Assembly (NCBI GenBank): GCA_965369325.1
Contig: CBDUQI010000134.1
Location: 1-16,144, forward strand
DNA length: 16,144 nt
Source: CBDUQI01 sp965369325
GTDB lineage: Bacteria; Pseudomonadota; Gammaproteobacteria; Steroidobacterales; JBCBZW01
Direction of reading: 5' to 3'
The notes beneath the pieces are model-generated. The model searched no databases. It was not told the DNA's origin and was given only the letters and a program-made list of their open reading frames with translations. Positions 14,390 through 16,144 of this stretch are shown here, one piece after another; within the stretch, counting starts at the first letter, position 1, and every line of letters starts with the position of its first letter. The position numbers and the translations under genes were made by a program.

Positions 14390-15122
14390 CGGCGTCGCTC
14401 TCGATTTTGCGGAAGTTCAATACCAAAAATATGCCAAACAGCGTGGCGGCAAAGGCGAACCATTGCGCGGCATAGGCCAGATGCCGTTCCGGCGGAATAC
14501 TCGCTGGCGTCCAGTCCCGCACGTAGCCGTCCTGCTCAGTCGGGTCCAGCAGCACGATGCGCGGCAATACCGGCTGCTCGAACAACGCCTGCACCTCATC
14601 CGGCGTGGGGTACAGCATCACGCGCGGCCAGGGGGCGCCCGCATCGATTAGATTATCGCCCAAACGCATGCCCGCCTGTGGAAATGTTGAGAGCCGGCCA
14701 AGCACGGTTCGCGGCTGCTCCTGCACATCCGCTGCCGGCAACTGCGAACGACTGGCGCCCGGCGCCACCCATCCCCGGTTCACCATTAACCAGCCGCGCC
14801 CGTCATCCAGGCGCAATGGCGTGAGCACGTGATAGCCCGAGAGCCGATCCCGCACCATGCCATCCAGTAATATCTGCCGGGTGCTGTCGAAAGTACCGCG
14901 CACGGTCACCTGCTGGAACAACTCGCCGTTCAGTTCGGCGCCGGGCACATTCAGGTCCAGCACAAACTCGCCGCCGCTGGCATAGCGGCTTAACAATTCG
15001 CGCTTTTGCGCTGCCCGATCCAGCTGCCAGTAGCCCAGCCACAGCAGCAACGGCAACATCGCAAAGGTTGCCAGCGTGGGAATCAGGCTCGGTCGAAATT
15101 CACGTGCCCCAAGGCGCATCAC
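14382..15122 (-). CDS. surf1: SURF1 family cytochrome oxidase assembly protein
   Basis: 246 residues, normal length for bacterial SURF1. It has two membrane helices flanking a periplasmic domain: the first at residues 14-31 ending in the family signature WLGYWQLDRA, the last at LAYAAQWFAFAATLFGIFLV. Conserved internal motifs are ILLDGMVRDRLSGYHVLTPL and MVNRGWVAPG. SURF1 helps insert heme A into subunit I of aa3 oxidase, in line with the adjacent heme A synthase and Cox3 genes. Start is GTG 15122 (AGGA seven bases ahead) or the ATG immediately after it at 15119. Divergently placed to the DUF2909 gene with 75 bases between starts, so promoters for both must lie there. Confidence 0.94.
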   Translation of the reverse strand: MMRLGAREFRPSLIPTLATFAMLPLLLWLGYWQLDRAAQKRELLSRYASGGEFVLDLNVPGAELNGELFQQVTVRGTFDSTRQILLDGMVRDRLSGYHVLTPLRLDDGRGWLMVNRGWVAPGASRSQLPAADVQEQPRTVLGRLSTFPQAGMRLGDNLIDAGAPWPRVMLYPTPDEVQALFEQPVLPRIVLLDPTEQDGYVRDWTPASIPPERHLAYAAQWFAFAATLFGIFLVLNFRKIESDADE

Positions 15123-15197
15123 GGTATAATCCTGTTTCTGCGTTCCCCATACACCGCTGCGCGCATTGCGCGGGGCGGTACTCAGGAGACCTCGCCG

Positions 15198-15407
15198 GTG
15201 AAACTACTCGTCGTCTTAATGCTGATCGGGATTGTCGCCAGCCTGCTATCGGCACTAGTTTACATGGCCCGCGACAAAGACGCGTCCAGCGGCGGCATGG
15301 TACGCGCGCTCACTGTGCGCATTGGTTTGTCCGTCGCGCTGTTTGTCATGCTATTTGTGTTCTACGCCCTCGGATGGATTCAGCCGCACGGCGTCACCCC
15401 TGGCTAG
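15198..15407 (+). CDS. DUF2909 twin transmembrane protein
   Basis: 69 residues. Start is GTG 15198 with AGGAG nine bases upstream. Two membrane helices, residues 3-23 (LLVVLMLIGIVASLLSALVYM) and 41-61 (RIGLSVALFVMLFVFYALGWI), are joined by a polar, positively and negatively charged loop of about 17 residues. The length, the loop and the ending GWIQPHG are typical of the DUF2909 family. Members lie between cox3 and SURF1 in many gammaproteobacteria, in opposite orientation as here, and are presumed to help assemble or stabilise the oxidase; no function is proven. It reads toward cox3, with a shared terminator between them. Confidence 0.9.
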   Translation: MKLLVVLMLIGIVASLLSALVYMARDKDASSGGMVRALTVRIGLSVALFVMLFVFYALGWIQPHGVTPG

Positions 15408-15441
15408 CAGTGTGTTGATCTGATACCCAACGCCAGAAACA

Positions 15442-15467
15442 AAACGGCGGCCAGAAGGCCGCCGTTT
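15442..15467. terminator. Bidirectional intrinsic terminator between DUF2909 and cox3
   Basis: AAACGGCGGCC, a 4-base AGAA loop and GGCCGCCGTTT form a perfect 11-pair stem between the two convergent genes. On the minus strand it is followed by TTTTGTTT, a good U-tract for ending the cox operon's cox3 transcript; on the plus strand only TTT follows. It serves both genes. Confidence 0.9.
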
Positions 15468-15491
15468 GCGTGTGCGCTGTGGCGCGCTCGC

Positions 15492-16144
15492 TTACAACCA
15501 GTAGACGAACACATACAGACCGAGCCAGACCACGTCCACAAAGTGCCAGTACCAGGCCACCGCCTCGAAGGCGAAGTGTCGCTCAGGGGTAAAATGCCCC
15601 TTCAGCACCCGCAGCCAGATAATCAACAGCATGATCGCCCCAAGGGTCACATGCATGCCGTGAAAACCGGTGAGCATAAAGAAGGTCGAGCCGTAGACCC
15701 CGCTTTCCAGGGTTAGGTTCAAATGCGAATACGCCTCCTGGTACTCAATCACCTGTAATGCCAGGAACGCGAAACCGAGCAGAAAGGTGGCCGCCAGTGA
15801 AATGATGAGCAATTTGCGATTCATCGCACGCAACGCGTGATGCGCAATGGTAATCGTCACACCAGAGGTCAGCAGAAGGGCGGTATTGATCGCCGGCAGG
15901 CCCCAGGCCGCCATTGGCTCAAAGTCGCCACCCACTTCGCCCGGGCCGTTGGTCGGCCATGCAGCTTCATAGTCGGTCCACAGCAGTAGGTTGGTGAAGA
16001 AGTTATTGCCTTCACCTCCCACCCACGGAACGGACAACGCGCGGGCGTAAAACAGCGCGCCAAAAAAGGCAGCGAAGAACAACACCTCGGAGGCGATAAA
16101 CCAGATCATGCCCTGGCGGAACGAGCTGTCCACCTGCATGTTGA
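15492..16144 (-). CDS. ctaE: Cytochrome c oxidase subunit III (5' end outside window)
   Basis: 217 codons are visible up to the window edge; the frame is open at the edge (an Asn codon precedes MQVDSSFRQGM), so the N terminus is missing and the apparent ATG at 16139 is internal. Cox3 is a structural subunit of aa3 oxidase that holds lipid in a V-shaped cleft and supports proton uptake by subunit I. Family motifs are QVDSSFRQGMIWFIASEVLF with the conserved Glu, PAINTALLLTSGVTITIAHHA, LQVIEYQEAYSHL, ESGVYGSTFFMLTGFHGMHV and the closing HFAFEAVAWYWHFVDVVWLG. About six membrane helices lie in this part. The gap between helices 1 and 2 carries an insert (WTDYEAAWPTNGPGEVGGDF) common in gammaproteobacterial members. 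The remaining subunits should lie to the right of the window. Confidence 0.96.
   Translation of the reverse strand, partial: NMQVDSSFRQGMIWFIASEVLFFAAFFGALFYARALSVPWVGGEGNNFFTNLLLWTDYEAAWPTNGPGEVGGDFEPMAAWGLPAINTALLLTSGVTITIAHHALRAMNRKLLIISLAATFLLGFAFLALQVIEYQEAYSHLNLTLESGVYGSTFFMLTGFHGMHVTLGAIMLLIIWLRVLKGHFTPERHFAFEAVAWYWHFVDVVWLGLYVFVYWL

Noticed and set aside
14004..14824. Two long plus-strand frames over the Sco-like and SURF1 genes
   Set aside because: Both are antisense to clearly recognised oxidase assembly genes.
1..16144. CRISPR array, tRNA, rRNA, transposase or integrase
   Set aside because: No regularly spaced repeats, cloverleaf or mobile-element enzyme was found on either strand.

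Overview
The window looks like a gammaproteobacterial chromosome segment. The basis is the right-hand end, which carries an aa3-type cytochrome c oxidase assembly cluster in the order usual for gammaproteobacteria: cox3, a divergent DUF2909 twin-membrane protein, SURF1, a Sco-like thioredoxin-fold protein and heme A synthase. The genus cannot be fixed from the sequence. Almost every gene is on the minus strand; the exceptions are two very small membrane-protein genes.

Region 1 (1-8005) reads leftward as one gene block and is the most interesting part. In order of transcription it encodes: (a) a 614-residue protein related to the GCS2-type carboxylate-amine (glutamate-cysteine) ligases, with an N-terminal metal-knuckle-like motif and a long C-terminal extension; (b) a 422-residue protein with a ladder of Cys/His zinc-binding clusters ending in a KH RNA-binding domain, translationally coupled to (a); (c) a 796-residue TIR protein with a Cdc48-N-like middle region and a von Willebrand A domain with an intact MIDAS motif; (d) after a 181-base gap, a SEFIR-NACHT STAND NTPase that runs off the left edge. 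TIR, SEFIR, NACHT and vWA modules next to a peptide-ligase-like enzyme and a Zn-KH protein suggest a multi-gene immune (anti-phage or abortive infection) system. I do not recognise this exact combination as a described system. Genes (a)-(c) look less GC-rich by eye than the flanking genes, as expected for acquired DNA.

Region 2 (8006-12626) is accessory chromosome: a 293-base regulatory stretch, a DUF1993 protein, a PLDc_N-type 58-residue membrane protein, a secreted CBM-like beta-sandwich protein without an obvious sorting tail, a single-domain EamA-like membrane protein, and a two-gene alpha/beta hydrolase and HEAT-repeat unit. A 48-base stretch near 9304 is a decayed copy of part of the HEAT gene, and one segment of it is repeated in inverted orientation to make a long hairpin.

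Region 3 (12700-16144) is the respiratory assembly cluster. Heme A synthase makes heme A for subunit I, SURF1 helps place it, the Sco-like protein probably handles copper or thiol redox, and Cox3 is a structural subunit. A strong bidirectional terminator separates Cox3 from the convergent DUF2909 gene. The cyoE/ctaB and sco1 genes that usually follow heme A synthase are not present; the hydrolase/HEAT pair occupies that place.
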